Under the pieces are notes generated by a model. That model worked only from the letters and a program-made list of their open reading frames with translations. It searched no databases and had not been told where the DNA came from. A program made the translations under genes and the position numbers. Shown in pieces: positions 33,764 through 42,246 of a stretch of 64,000 nucleotides of DNA; within the stretch, counting starts at the first letter, position 1; every line of letters begins with the position of its first letter. Origin of the DNA: CAZGMC01 sp964526565 (lineage in GTDB: Bacteria; Pseudomonadota; Alphaproteobacteria; DSM-16000; Inquilinaceae); NCBI GenBank assembly GCA_964526565.1, contig CAZGMC010000004.1, positions 28,633 through 92,632 on the forward strand, read 5' to 3'.

Positions 33764-34217
33764 CGGCGCCGCTGCCGCCCGAGCGCGCCAAGAATATCGG
33801 GGAAATCTGGAGTAGTCATGGTTGCAACCGTACCCCGCAACCATGAATAATGTCAATAACGCAGGGTGAATCCAAATATAGAATCCGGCTCTCTGCCAAA
33901 AGATTAGCAGTTTGTTTACGGATCGCTTGTATCTTGACCGCGCGACCGCACGGGGGCGGCTGCGGGCATGCAGCCGGTACAGCGAGCGCGCGGCCCGATC
34001 GGGGGATAGGGCGGCGCAGTCGCCGGGGGGCGCAGGGCCCGGCGCCCCCCGTCCGCTTCCTTCGCTTCCTTGGACGGTGAATGCGTGACCGGCGGGCCCC
34101 GCGCAACCCGCGGGCGCCGCGCCCGCTGCCGTGAAATTTGCGAGACAGCGTTGCAAAGGCGGGCGGCCTGTGCTTCGTTCCGCAGGCTCAAACCATTAAG
34201 CTCGGGGAACGTCCGCC
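33764..34217. other. Intergenic region between the DUF427 gene and pgk
   Basis: No gene supported. It holds a perfect 10-bp hairpin at 33816-33846 (listed separately), an AT-richer stretch at 33850-33935, and a C/G-rich segment before pgk. A promoter for pgk is expected here; TTGCGAGACAGCGTTGCAAAG near 34138-34158 carries a TTGCNA-like element, but no convincing pair is seen. Confidence 0.35.
33816..33846. promoter_or_regulatory. Perfect 10-bp inverted repeat
   Basis: TCATGGTTGC (33816-33825) pairs with GCAACCATGA (33837-33846) around an 11-base spacer. It is 53 bases after the DUF427 stop and lacks a T-tract on either side, so it fits an operator or Rho-dependent/processing hairpin better than an intrinsic terminator. 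Confidence 0.5.
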
Positions 34218-35414
34218 ATGACTTCTTTCAAGACCCTCGACGACATCGATGTGGCCGGCAAGACCGTGCTCGTCCGCGGCGACCTCAACGTGCCGGTGAA
34301 GAACGGCACGGTCACCGACAGCACGCGCCTGAACCGGCTGGCGCCGACCCTGAACGAGCTCGCCGACAAGGGCGCCAAGGTGGTGGTCATGTCCCACTTC
34401 GGCCGGCCCAAGGGCAAGAAGAACCTGGACTATTCGCTGAAGCCGGTGGTCCCGGCGCTGGAGAAGGCGCTGGGCGGGCGCACGGTGGCGTTCGCCGAGG
34501 ACTGTGTCGGCCCGACCGCCGAGGAGGCGGTCAAGGCGCTGCAGCCGGGCCATTTCCTGCTGCTGGAAAACCTGCGCTTCTACGCCGAGGAGGAGAAGAA
34601 CGACGAGGGCTTCGCCAAGCAGCTCGCCGCGCTGGGCGACATCTACGTCAACGACGCCTTCGCCAGCGCCCACCGCGCCCACGCCTCGACCGAGGCGATC
34701 GCCCGGCTGCTGCCCAACGCCGCCGGCCGCCTGATGGAGGCCGAGCTGGTCGCCCTGACCAAGGCACTGGAGCAGCCGCAGCGGCCGGTCGCGGCCGTGG
34801 TCGGCGGCGCCAAGATCTCCACCAAGCTCGACCTGCTCGGCAACCTGGTGCAGAAGGTGGACAAGCTGGTGCTGGGCGGCGGCATGGCCAACACCTTCCT
34901 CTATGCCCAGGGCACCGAGATCGGCTCCAGCCTGTGCGAGAAGGACATGGCCGAGGCGGCGCAGGAGATCATGAAGAAGGCCAAGGCGGCCAGCTGCGAG
35001 ATCGTGCTGCCGACCGACGCCGTGGTGGCGCCGGCGTTCAAAGAGGGGCAGCCGACCCAGACCGTGCCGGTGACCAGCATCCCGGCCGACCAGATGATCC
35101 TGGATGTCGGGCCGGAGAGTGTGCGCGCGCTCGGCGAGCTGCTCGACCAGTGCAAGACGGTGGTCTGGAACGGCCCGCTGGGCGCCTTTGAGGTGGCGCC
35201 TTTCGACACCGGCACCAGCGAGGTGGCGAAGCACGCCGCCGAGCTGACCCAGGCCGGCAAGGTGCTGAGCGTGGCCGGCGGCGGCGACACCGTGGCCGCC
35301 CTGGACCACGCCGGCGTGCTGGGCCAGTTCAGCTATGTCTCCACCGCCGGCGGCGCCTTCCTTGAGTGGATGGAAGGCAAGGACCTGCCCGGCGTCGCGG
35401 CGCTGAAGCAGTAG
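34218..35414 (+). CDS. pgk: Phosphoglycerate kinase
   Basis: 398 residues, standard length. It interconverts 1,3-bisphosphoglycerate plus ADP and 3-phosphoglycerate plus ATP in glycolysis and gluconeogenesis. Diagnostic stretches are KTVLVRGDLNVPVKNG near residue 15, VVMSHFGRPKG near 57, LLENLRFYAEEEKND near 115, AVVGGAKISTKLDLL near 194 and the C-terminal VAGGGDTVAALDHAG near 354, which binds nucleotide. GGGGAAC precedes the ATG. In relatives pgk usually sits beside gap and fba; here it is flanked by DUF427 and an RNA helicase and is probably monocistronic. Confidence 0.98.
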   Translation: MTSFKTLDDIDVAGKTVLVRGDLNVPVKNGTVTDSTRLNRLAPTLNELADKGAKVVVMSHFGRPKGKKNLDYSLKPVVPALEKALGGRTVAFAEDCVGPTAEEAVKALQPGHFLLLENLRFYAEEEKNDEGFAKQLAALGDIYVNDAFASAHRAHASTEAIARLLPNAAGRLMEAELVALTKALEQPQRPVAAVVGGAKISTKLDLLGNLVQKVDKLVLGGGMANTFLYAQGTEIGSSLCEKDMAEAAQEIMKKAKAASCEIVLPTDAVVAPAFKEGQPTQTVPVTSIPADQMILDVGPESVRALGELLDQCKTVVWNGPLGAFEVAPFDTGTSEVAKHAAELTQAGKVLSVAGGGDTVAALDHAGVLGQFSYVSTAGGAFLEWMEGKDLPGVAALKQ

Positions 35415-35893
35415 GGCCTCGCCAGGGGGTCGGCGGCCTGGCGATCGCGTGTGCCGGTCGCCGCGGTTGCCGACCCTTCAAAGCGGGTTCTGAACAGGGT
35501 GACGCATTACACGATCGTTGCCCGATCGTGGACACGACAAACGGGCCGGTGGCGATCGTCGCGTCGCAGGGTGCGTGAAGCGTCACCGGATTGAGGGGCC
35601 ATCGCCGTTTCCCGTTGACTTTGCCGCGCCGTTGGGCCATCTGGGGGTTGCTAGGCAATAAGGCCTCGCCTCTCGCGATTGCGCGCAGGCGTTTTCGGCG
35701 GTTCATCCCGCCGGCTACTCCCTCTCCGAGACAGATCCCATAACATCCGCTCGGCGCCCTTGCGTGCACGCCGGGCCACTCGAAACCGGGGCATCCGTAT
35801 GGACCGGCATGCCTCGCCCGGTGTGGCGCGCTCCCCGGCCTGGAGCCGGCGTGCAGACGCGGCCGCATTTTCCCTTGAAGGAACACAATTGGC
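35415..35893. other. Intergenic region between pgk and the helicase gene
   Basis: No gene supported. A 7-bp hairpin CGCCAGG/CCTGGCG (35420-35443) follows the pgk stop, and a perfect 8-bp hairpin CACGATCG-TTGCC-CGATCGTG is at 35510-35530; neither has a T-tract. The helicase gene has a long leader, as is common for cold- or growth-regulated RNA helicases, and TTCCCTTGAAGGAACAC just before its start includes the ribosome site AAGGAA. Confidence 0.4.
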
Positions 35894-37171
<1,278 letters not shown>

Positions 37172-37195
37172 TCGGGCGAAGACTCAATACCGTTC

Positions 37196-37253
37196 TGGAG
37201 GGTCGGCGTCCTCGTCGACCGGCACACGCGGCCGGCGGGACGCCGACCCTCCA
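37196..37253. terminator. Long perfect hairpin between convergent rhlE and modE
   Basis: A 16-bp perfect stem (TGGAGGGTCGGCGTCC at 37196-37211 with its complement at 37238-37253) encloses a 26-base loop. Its position between two convergent stops suggests a bidirectional terminator; T-tracts are absent, so it may act by folding the 3' ends. Confidence 0.65.
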
Positions 37254-37263
37254 ACACGGTGAG

Positions 37264-37722
37264 TCAGGACCGGTTGCAACCAGCAGGCGCGGCGGCCTTA
37301 CCCGACGGATCAGCGTCGCACGCCCTGCCGCCACTGCAGCCGGCGGGGCGGTCGGCGGCCGCGGGCCGGGGCGGCGGGTCGGCTCGGGGCGCGGCGGCGG
37401 CCTGCAGGGCGTCCAGGTGCTCCGCGGCGGCGGCGTGGGCCTCGGCCATGATGGCGCGGTAGCGGCGGATCACCTCGTGGCCGAAGGGCGTGACCGCGGC
37501 GCCGCCGCCGGACCGGCCGCCATGGCGGGTGTCGACCACCGGCTGGCGGAACAGCTCGTTCAGCTCGGCGACCAGCAGCCAGGCGCGCCGGTACGACATG
37601 CCCATGGCCCGCCCCGCCGCGGTGATCGAGCCCTGCCGGTCGATCAGCTCGAGCAGCCGCACCTTGCCGGGGCCGAGCAGCCGGCTGCCTCCCAGATCAA
37701 TGCGCAGGAACAGGTCGGGCAT
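37264..37722 (-). CDS. modE: ModE-type molybdate-responsive regulator (DNA-binding domain only)
   Basis: 152 residues. Residues 1-100 form the ModE winged-helix domain: FLRIDLGGSRLLGPGKVRLLELIDRQGSITAAGRAMGMSYRRAWLLVAELN, then VVDTRHGGRSGGGAAVTPFGHEVI. Full-length ModE carries two molybdate-binding Mop domains; here the C-terminal 50 residues are Ala/Pro-rich low complexity with several cysteines and no Mop domain. A separate Mop protein is encoded 4 kb away. It probably represses modABC by binding the palindrome at 41754-41779; how it senses molybdate without a Mop domain is unclear. The Met at 37722 gives the standard start. Confidence 0.9.
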   Translation of the reverse strand: MPDLFLRIDLGGSRLLGPGKVRLLELIDRQGSITAAGRAMGMSYRRAWLLVAELNELFRQPVVDTRHGGRSGGGAAVTPFGHEVIRRYRAIMAEAHAAAAEHLDALQAAAAPRADPPPRPAAADRPAGCSGGRACDADPSGKAAAPAGCNRS

Positions 37723-37770
37723 GGTCTTGCTCACCGCTTCGCCGCATTCCAGGGGCAAGGACCTCTGGTA

Positions 37771-38190
37771 TCAGTCAGATCTACTTCTGGAACCGGCGCC
37801 CGCCGCACAGCTTTCCTTGCCCGGCGACATCGCGGCACCGAGCCCGATCCAGCCGGCGATCCGGTCCGGGTCCCAGCCGGCGTGCCGCTCGCCCGCCGCC
37901 TCCATCAACGGCCGGCGGATCAGGGCGGGATCGGCCAGCAGCAGCGCCATGGCCTGGCCGGCGGACAGGCTCTCGGGGACGATCTCGCCGCCCTTGACCC
38001 GCACCGCCGAGCGGTTGAACCAGTCGGCCACACCACGGTCGCCGAAGAAGCCGAGCAGGCGCTCCGCCGTCCACGGCTCGGACAGAAGATCCCGCACGAT
38101 CACGTCGTGGCCGGACGCCTGCAGGACCCGCACCTGGCGCGCATTGCCCTTGCATCCCGGCTTTCCATAAAACACGACCTCGACCATCAC
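37771..38190 (-). CDS. ArsC/Spx-family nitrogenase-associated protein (NifO-like)
   Basis: 139-residue thioredoxin-fold protein. It matches the nitrogenase-associated ArsC-like family: VEVVFYGKPGCKGNARQVRVLQASGHDVIVRDLLSEPWTAERL (residues 3-45), WFNRSAVRVKGGEI and ADPALIRRPLMEAAGERHAGWD. The motif GKPGCKGN has a single Cys where ArsC has CxxS-type active sites, so it may form a mixed disulfide or act as a regulator. Relatives lie near nif or mod genes; here it sits between modE and modCBA. The stop lies within the motif GACTGATACCAGAGG that also ends the CYTH-CHAD gene. Confidence 0.82.
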   Translation of the reverse strand: MMVEVVFYGKPGCKGNARQVRVLQASGHDVIVRDLLSEPWTAERLLGFFGDRGVADWFNRSAVRVKGGEIVPESLSAGQAMALLLADPALIRRPLMEAAGERHAGWDPDRIAGWIGLGAAMSPGKESCAAGAGSRSRSD

Positions 38191-38228
38191 TGTTTCTCAC
38201 CTGTTTGGTTCGACATACCGGTTCAAGC

Positions 38229-39035
38229 TCAGTGGCGGCCGAGGAACACCTTCCAGGCCGACCAGATGAGCAACACGCCGAGCAGGACCTTGATCGCTCC
38301 CGCCGCAACAGTCGCAGCGAGCAGAGCGCCGATGACGGCCCCGGCCGCCGAGGCGATCGCCATGGGCACGATGACCTGGACCAGCACGGCGCGATCGCCG
38401 AACGCGCCGTGACGGGCATGCCGGACGATGCCGGTGAGCACCGTTGGCAGGCTGATGATCATGGCCAGCGACCCGGCCGCCTTGACGGGGACGCCGTAAC
38501 CGAACACCAGCGTCGGAATGATGACTTCGCCGCCGGCCACGCCAAGGACACTGGAAATCGCCCCGATACCCAGGCCGAACCCGAAACCGGCCATGATCTG
38601 AAGGGCGGGTGACGCGGGGAGCAGGCCGGCCGATACGAGCGCGATGCCGGCCTCCGCCAGCATGCCGACGCCGAGCAGCACGAGCAACACGAAGATCAGC
38701 CGCGACAGCACGGCGGTGGACAACCGCCGCAGCCAGCCGGCCCCGACCCAGGCGGCGAGCACCGCGCCGACCATGAGCGCCGCCGTGACCGAGGCGAAAG
38801 CGGCAAGGTCGAGCTCCGGCAGCGCATAAAGGCGCGTGGGAACCGCCGCCAGAATGGTCAGCAGGCTGATCGCCAGGTTGACCGGTACGGCCTGGTGCCC
38901 GGTCAGTCCCAGGACGCCAACCAGGTATGGCAGCCGCAGCTCCGCACCACCCAGGCCGATCAGCCCCCCGGCGACGCCGATCCCGAAGCCGACCAGGGCA
39001 TTGAGGGCCGTCTGCTGTTTCGTCATGCGGTTCAT
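38229..39035 (-). CDS. TauE/SafE (TSUP) family membrane exporter
   Basis: 268 residues with about eight hydrophobic segments. TSUP marks are GFGIGVAGGLIGLGGAELRLPYLVGVLG near the start and the repeated half GLGIGAISSVLGVAGGEVIIPTLVFGYGV near 160, an internal duplication usual for the family. Members move sulfite, sulfoacetate or related anions across the inner membrane. Its place between a thioredoxin-fold gene and the molybdate importer suggests handling of sulfur oxyanions connected with molybdenum or molybdoenzyme metabolism. Start at 39035 (MNRMTKQQTAL) follows CGGAAG; a second ATG three codons in is possible. Confidence 0.9.
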   Translation of the reverse strand: MNRMTKQQTALNALVGFGIGVAGGLIGLGGAELRLPYLVGVLGLTGHQAVPVNLAISLLTILAAVPTRLYALPELDLAAFASVTAALMVGAVLAAWVGAGWLRRLSTAVLSRLIFVLLVLLGVGMLAEAGIALVSAGLLPASPALQIMAGFGFGLGIGAISSVLGVAGGEVIIPTLVFGYGVPVKAAGSLAMIISLPTVLTGIVRHARHGAFGDRAVLVQVIVPMAIASAAGAVIGALLAATVAAGAIKVLLGVLLIWSAWKVFLGRH

Positions 39036-39091
39036 CTTCCGGTTTTCCCGGTTCCGTAAGTGCTGCCCGGCATCGTGTCCCGACGCGGCCA

Positions 39092-40210
39092 TCACGGCGC
39101 CGGCCGCGCCGGCCGTACCGGCTGCCGCGGTCCGCCCCGGTCCAGCGCCACCGCCTTGATCATCACGTAGACCGGCAGGCCGGGGGCCAGGCCCAGCCGC
39201 GCGGCCGACAGGCGGGTGATCCCGGCCAGCAGTTCGGCGCCTCCCAGGTCGACGCGGACGGTGGCGCCGGCACCGTCCTGGGCCGCGACCTCGACGACCC
39301 GCCCGGCCAACACGTTGACCACGCTGGAGCGCAGCGGCGGCTCCAGTGCCAGGGCGGCGTCGCGGGCGCGGATGCGCACCCGCACGCGGCGGCCGGGCGA
39401 CGCCTCCAGCCGCGGCACCCGCAGGTGCCCGCCCGGCGTCTCCAGCACCGTCAGGCCGAAACGGTCGTCGTGCACCACGACCGCCCCTTCCAGCACCGCG
39501 CCGAAGTCGAAGGCGCCGACCACCGGGCGCAGCTCCGGCCGGCTCATCACCGGGATCAGCGGGCCTGAGGCCAGCACCCGCCCGGCCTCAAGCACCACCA
39601 GGGTGTCGGCCAGCCGCACCACCTCGTCGAGCGCATGGCTCACATAGACGATGGGCAGGCCCAGCTCGTCGCGCAGCCGCTCGATGAACGGCAGGATCTC
39701 GGCCTTGCGCGCCGCATCCAGCGCGGCCAGCGGCTCGTCCATCAGCAGGATGCGCGGCTGGGCGAGCAGCGCCCGGCCCAGCGCCACGCGCTGGCGCTCG
39801 CCACCGGACAGCGCCTGCGGCCGCCGGTCGAGCAGGCCGCCGAGACCGAGCAGCGCCACCACCTCGTCGCAACCGATGCGCCGCTCGGCGGCCGGCGCCC
39901 GCCGCCAGCCGTACAGCAGGTTGTCGCGCACGCGCATATGCGGGAACAGCTTGGCGTCCTGGAAGACATACCCGACGCGGCGCCGCTCGGGCGGCAGGTC
40001 GGTGCGCCGCGCGGCGTCGAAGAAGGGGGTGCCGCCGACGCGGATGTGGCCGCGCTCCGGCCGCAGGATGCCGGCGATCGCCTGGATGACCGTCGACTTG
40101 CCCGAGCCCGACGGACCGAACAGGGCGGTCACCCGGCCGCTGTCGACGGTGAACGCCACGTCGAGCGTGAACCGGCCGAGCCGCCGGGCGATGGCCAGGT
40201 CCAGGATCAC
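39092..40210 (-). CDS. modC: Molybdate ABC transporter ATP-binding protein
   Basis: 372 residues. Walker A is FGPSGSGKSTVI near residue 33, the signature is LSGGERQRVALGRAL near 134, and Walker B is ILLMDEPLAALD near 154. The C-terminal 80 residues form a Mop/TOBE domain (SSVVNVLAGRVVEVAAQDGAGATVRVDLGGAELLAGITRLSA) that binds molybdate or regulates transport. The GTG start at 40210 overlaps the modB stop by four bases (GTGA). Energises molybdate import from the cytoplasmic side. Confidence 0.96.
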   Translation of the reverse strand: MILDLAIARRLGRFTLDVAFTVDSGRVTALFGPSGSGKSTVIQAIAGILRPERGHIRVGGTPFFDAARRTDLPPERRRVGYVFQDAKLFPHMRVRDNLLYGWRRAPAAERRIGCDEVVALLGLGGLLDRRPQALSGGERQRVALGRALLAQPRILLMDEPLAALDAARKAEILPFIERLRDELGLPIVYVSHALDEVVRLADTLVVLEAGRVLASGPLIPVMSRPELRPVVGAFDFGAVLEGAVVVHDDRFGLTVLETPGGHLRVPRLEASPGRRVRVRIRARDAALALEPPLRSSVVNVLAGRVVEVAAQDGAGATVRVDLGGAELLAGITRLSAARLGLAPGLPVYVMIKAVALDRGGPRQPVRPARPAP

Positions 40211-40893
40211 GGGCCGATCATCCGCCGCACCCGCCGCGCCGCCACCTCGGACAGGATCAGCCCGGCCAGCGCCAGGGTGATCGACAGTGCCGCCAGGCGC
40301 ATCGCCGCCGTCTCGCCGCCCGGCGTCTGGATCGCCGTGTAGATGGCCAGCGGCAGGGTCCGCGTCTCGCCCGGCACGTTGGAGACGAAGGTGATGATGG
40401 CGCCGAACTCGCCCAGCGCCGCGGCGAAGGCGGTGATGGCGCCGGCGATGATGCCGGGCAGCATCAGCGGCAGCGTCACCGACCAGAACACGTCGCGCCG
40501 CCCGGCGCCCAGCGTCCGCGCCGCCGCCTCCAGCCCCGGGTCGGCTGCCTCCAGCGACAGGCGGATGGCGCGCACCAGGAACGGGAAGGTGACCACGGCG
40601 GCGGCCAGCGCCGCGCCGGTCCAGCTGAACACCAGCCGGATGCCGAACGTCTCCAGCAGCCACGCGCCCAGCGGCGCGCGCGTGCCGAAGCTGACCAGCA
40701 GCAGATAGCCGATCACCACCGGCGGCAGCACCAGCGGCAGGTGGACGATGCCGTCCAGCAGGGTCCGGCCTGGAAAGCGGCCGCGGGCCAGCAGCCAGGC
40801 GACCGCGATGGCGAACGGCAGCGCCCCGGCGACGGCGACGCCGGCAATCCTCAGGCTCAGCAGCAGGGCCTCGGTCTCGACGGCAGTCAGCAT
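40207..40893 (-). CDS. modB: Molybdate ABC transporter permease
   Basis: 228 residues with five to six membrane segments. The binding-protein-dependent permease motif is DPGLEAAARTLGAGRRDVFWSVTLPLMLPGIIAGAITAFAAALGEFGA, which contains the EAA loop that contacts ModC, and VHLPLVLPPVVIGYLLL is typical of ModB. It lies 27 bases after modA and overlaps modC, so modABC is a tight operon. Acts as a homodimer in the inner membrane. Confidence 0.97.
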   Translation of the reverse strand: MLTAVETEALLLSLRIAGVAVAGALPFAIAVAWLLARGRFPGRTLLDGIVHLPLVLPPVVIGYLLLVSFGTRAPLGAWLLETFGIRLVFSWTGAALAAAVVTFPFLVRAIRLSLEAADPGLEAAARTLGAGRRDVFWSVTLPLMLPGIIAGAITAFAAALGEFGAIITFVSNVPGETRTLPLAIYTAIQTPGGETAAMRLAALSITLALAGLILSEVAARRVRRMIGP

Positions 40894-40920
40894 GGCCCGC
40901 GGTCCCTTCCCGGCCCGGCG

Positions 40921-41727
40921 TCAGCGCACGGTGAAGCCGGCGGCCGCGAACACCGCCTGCGCCTCGGGCCCGAGCAGGGTGTCGTAGACGGCGCGCACGG
41001 CCGGGGTGTCCTGGCCGGCAATGATGGCGAAGGGATAGGCGATCGGCGTGTGGCTGTCCGCCGGAAAGCGGCCGACGATGCGCACGCCGCCGCTGATCGC
41101 CGCATCGGTGGCATAGACGATGCCGAGCGGCGCCTCGCCGGCGGCGACCAGGGCCAGGGCGGCACGCACCTCGCTGGTGCGGGCCAGCCGCTCCGCCGCC
41201 GCCGCCCACAGGCCCAGCGTCGTCATCGCCTCGCGGGCATACAGGCCGACCGGCGTGTGGTCCGGGTCGGCAATGGCGATGCGCTCGCCGGGCCGCAGCA
41301 GCGCCGTCAGGTCGGTGCCTTCACCCAGCGCCACGGTGTCGAGCGGGCTGTCCCCCGGCGCGATCAGCACCAGGCTGTTGCCGATCGGGCTGACGCGCGT
41401 GCCCGGCTCGATCAGGCCCAGCGCCTCGACGTGGTCCATCCAGCGCTCGTTGGCCGAGGCGTAGATCTGGGCCGGCGCCCCGGCCTCGATCTGGCGGGCC
41501 AGGGTCGAGCTGGCGGCGAACGAGAAGCGCACCGGCCGGCCGGTCGCCTCCTGGTGCAGGGCGCCGATCGCCTCGAAGGCATCGGTCAGGCTGGCGGCGG
41601 CGAACACCGTGACCGGCTCCTGCGCCGCAGCCGGCGCCGGGGTGGACACGTCGGACATGGCGGCGGCGGCACCGGCGATCGCGGCGGCGGGCACCAGGCG
41701 GAGGACGCTGCGGCGAGGGATCGGCAT
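40921..41727 (-). CDS. modA: Molybdate ABC transporter substrate-binding protein
   Basis: 268 residues. An N-terminal RR-containing signal (MPIPRRSVLRLVPAAAIAGAAAA) is followed by the mature chain EPVTVFAAASLTDAFEAIG. Oxyanion contacts are expected in AAASL, FSFAASSTLARQIEAGAPAQIYASAN and near TPVGLYAREAM and YATDAA. The twin arginine is PRRSVLRL, close to but not a full Tat motif. Periplasmic receptor of the importer. Directly upstream is the ModE-box palindrome, which predicts repression when molybdate is plentiful. Confidence 0.95.
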   Translation of the reverse strand: MPIPRRSVLRLVPAAAIAGAAAAMSDVSTPAPAAAQEPVTVFAAASLTDAFEAIGALHQEATGRPVRFSFAASSTLARQIEAGAPAQIYASANERWMDHVEALGLIEPGTRVSPIGNSLVLIAPGDSPLDTVALGEGTDLTALLRPGERIAIADPDHTPVGLYAREAMTTLGLWAAAAERLARTSEVRAALALVAAGEAPLGIVYATDAAISGGVRIVGRFPADSHTPIAYPFAIIAGQDTPAVRAVYDTLLGPEAQAVFAAAGFTVR

Positions 41728-41753
41728 CGGCAAGGTTCCGGTTCCTGTTGACG

Positions 41754-41779
41754 GCGATATATCTGACAGGATATATCGC
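41754..41779. promoter_or_regulatory. ModE box between modA and mop
   Basis: GCGATATAT (41754-41762) and ATATATCGC (41771-41779) are perfect inverted arms around eight bases, closely matching the known ModE operator with TATAT arms flanked by CG. It is 27 bases from the modA start and 74 from the divergent mop start, so one ModE dimer could control both. Confidence 0.85.
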
Positions 41780-41852
41780 TGCCCGCAAGCCGGAAATGCT
41801 GCACCGCACAATGCGACCGGACGTCCGGTCGCCGCAACCGGAGTTGGAAGCC

Positions 41853-42062
41853 ATGCAGATCAGTGCCCGCAACGCCCTCAAGGGGAAGGTCGTCAAGGTG
41901 ACCCGCGGCGCCGCCACCGCCCATGTCCGGATCGACATCGGCAACGGCACGATCATCACCTCGGCCATCACCAACGACGCGGTCGACGCGCTCGGCCTGA
42001 CCGAGGGCCAGGACGCCTATGCCGTCATCAAGGCCACCGACGTGATTGTCGGCATCGATTGA
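41853..42062 (+). CDS. mop: Molybdate-binding Mop protein (TOBE domain, molbindin)
   Basis: 69 residues, the standard length of a single Mop domain: MQISARNALKGKVVKVTRG, then AHVRIDIGNGTIITSAITNDAVDALGL and AYAVIKATDVIVGID. Mop proteins assemble into hexamers that store or buffer molybdate in the cytoplasm. GGAG lies upstream of the ATG at 41853. It is divergent from modABC over the ModE box. Because the window's ModE lacks Mop domains, this protein could supply the molybdate-sensing part, though that is speculation. Confidence 0.94.
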   Translation: MQISARNALKGKVVKVTRGAATAHVRIDIGNGTIITSAITNDAVDALGLTEGQDAYAVIKATDVIVGID

Positions 42063-42246
42063 CGAGCACGGTGACGCTTTGTCCTGTGCCGGTGCACCCG
42101 GTCGCGCAGCGTCTGGCGGTCCATGCCGCTCGGCCGCGGCGCCTCCGGCGCACCGGCCTGGACGCTCCCTTTCCGGTTGCATGCCGCCGTAATCCATACG
42201 AGAGTGTGGCCGCTTTGATACAATACACTAGGCGGACACACTCATC

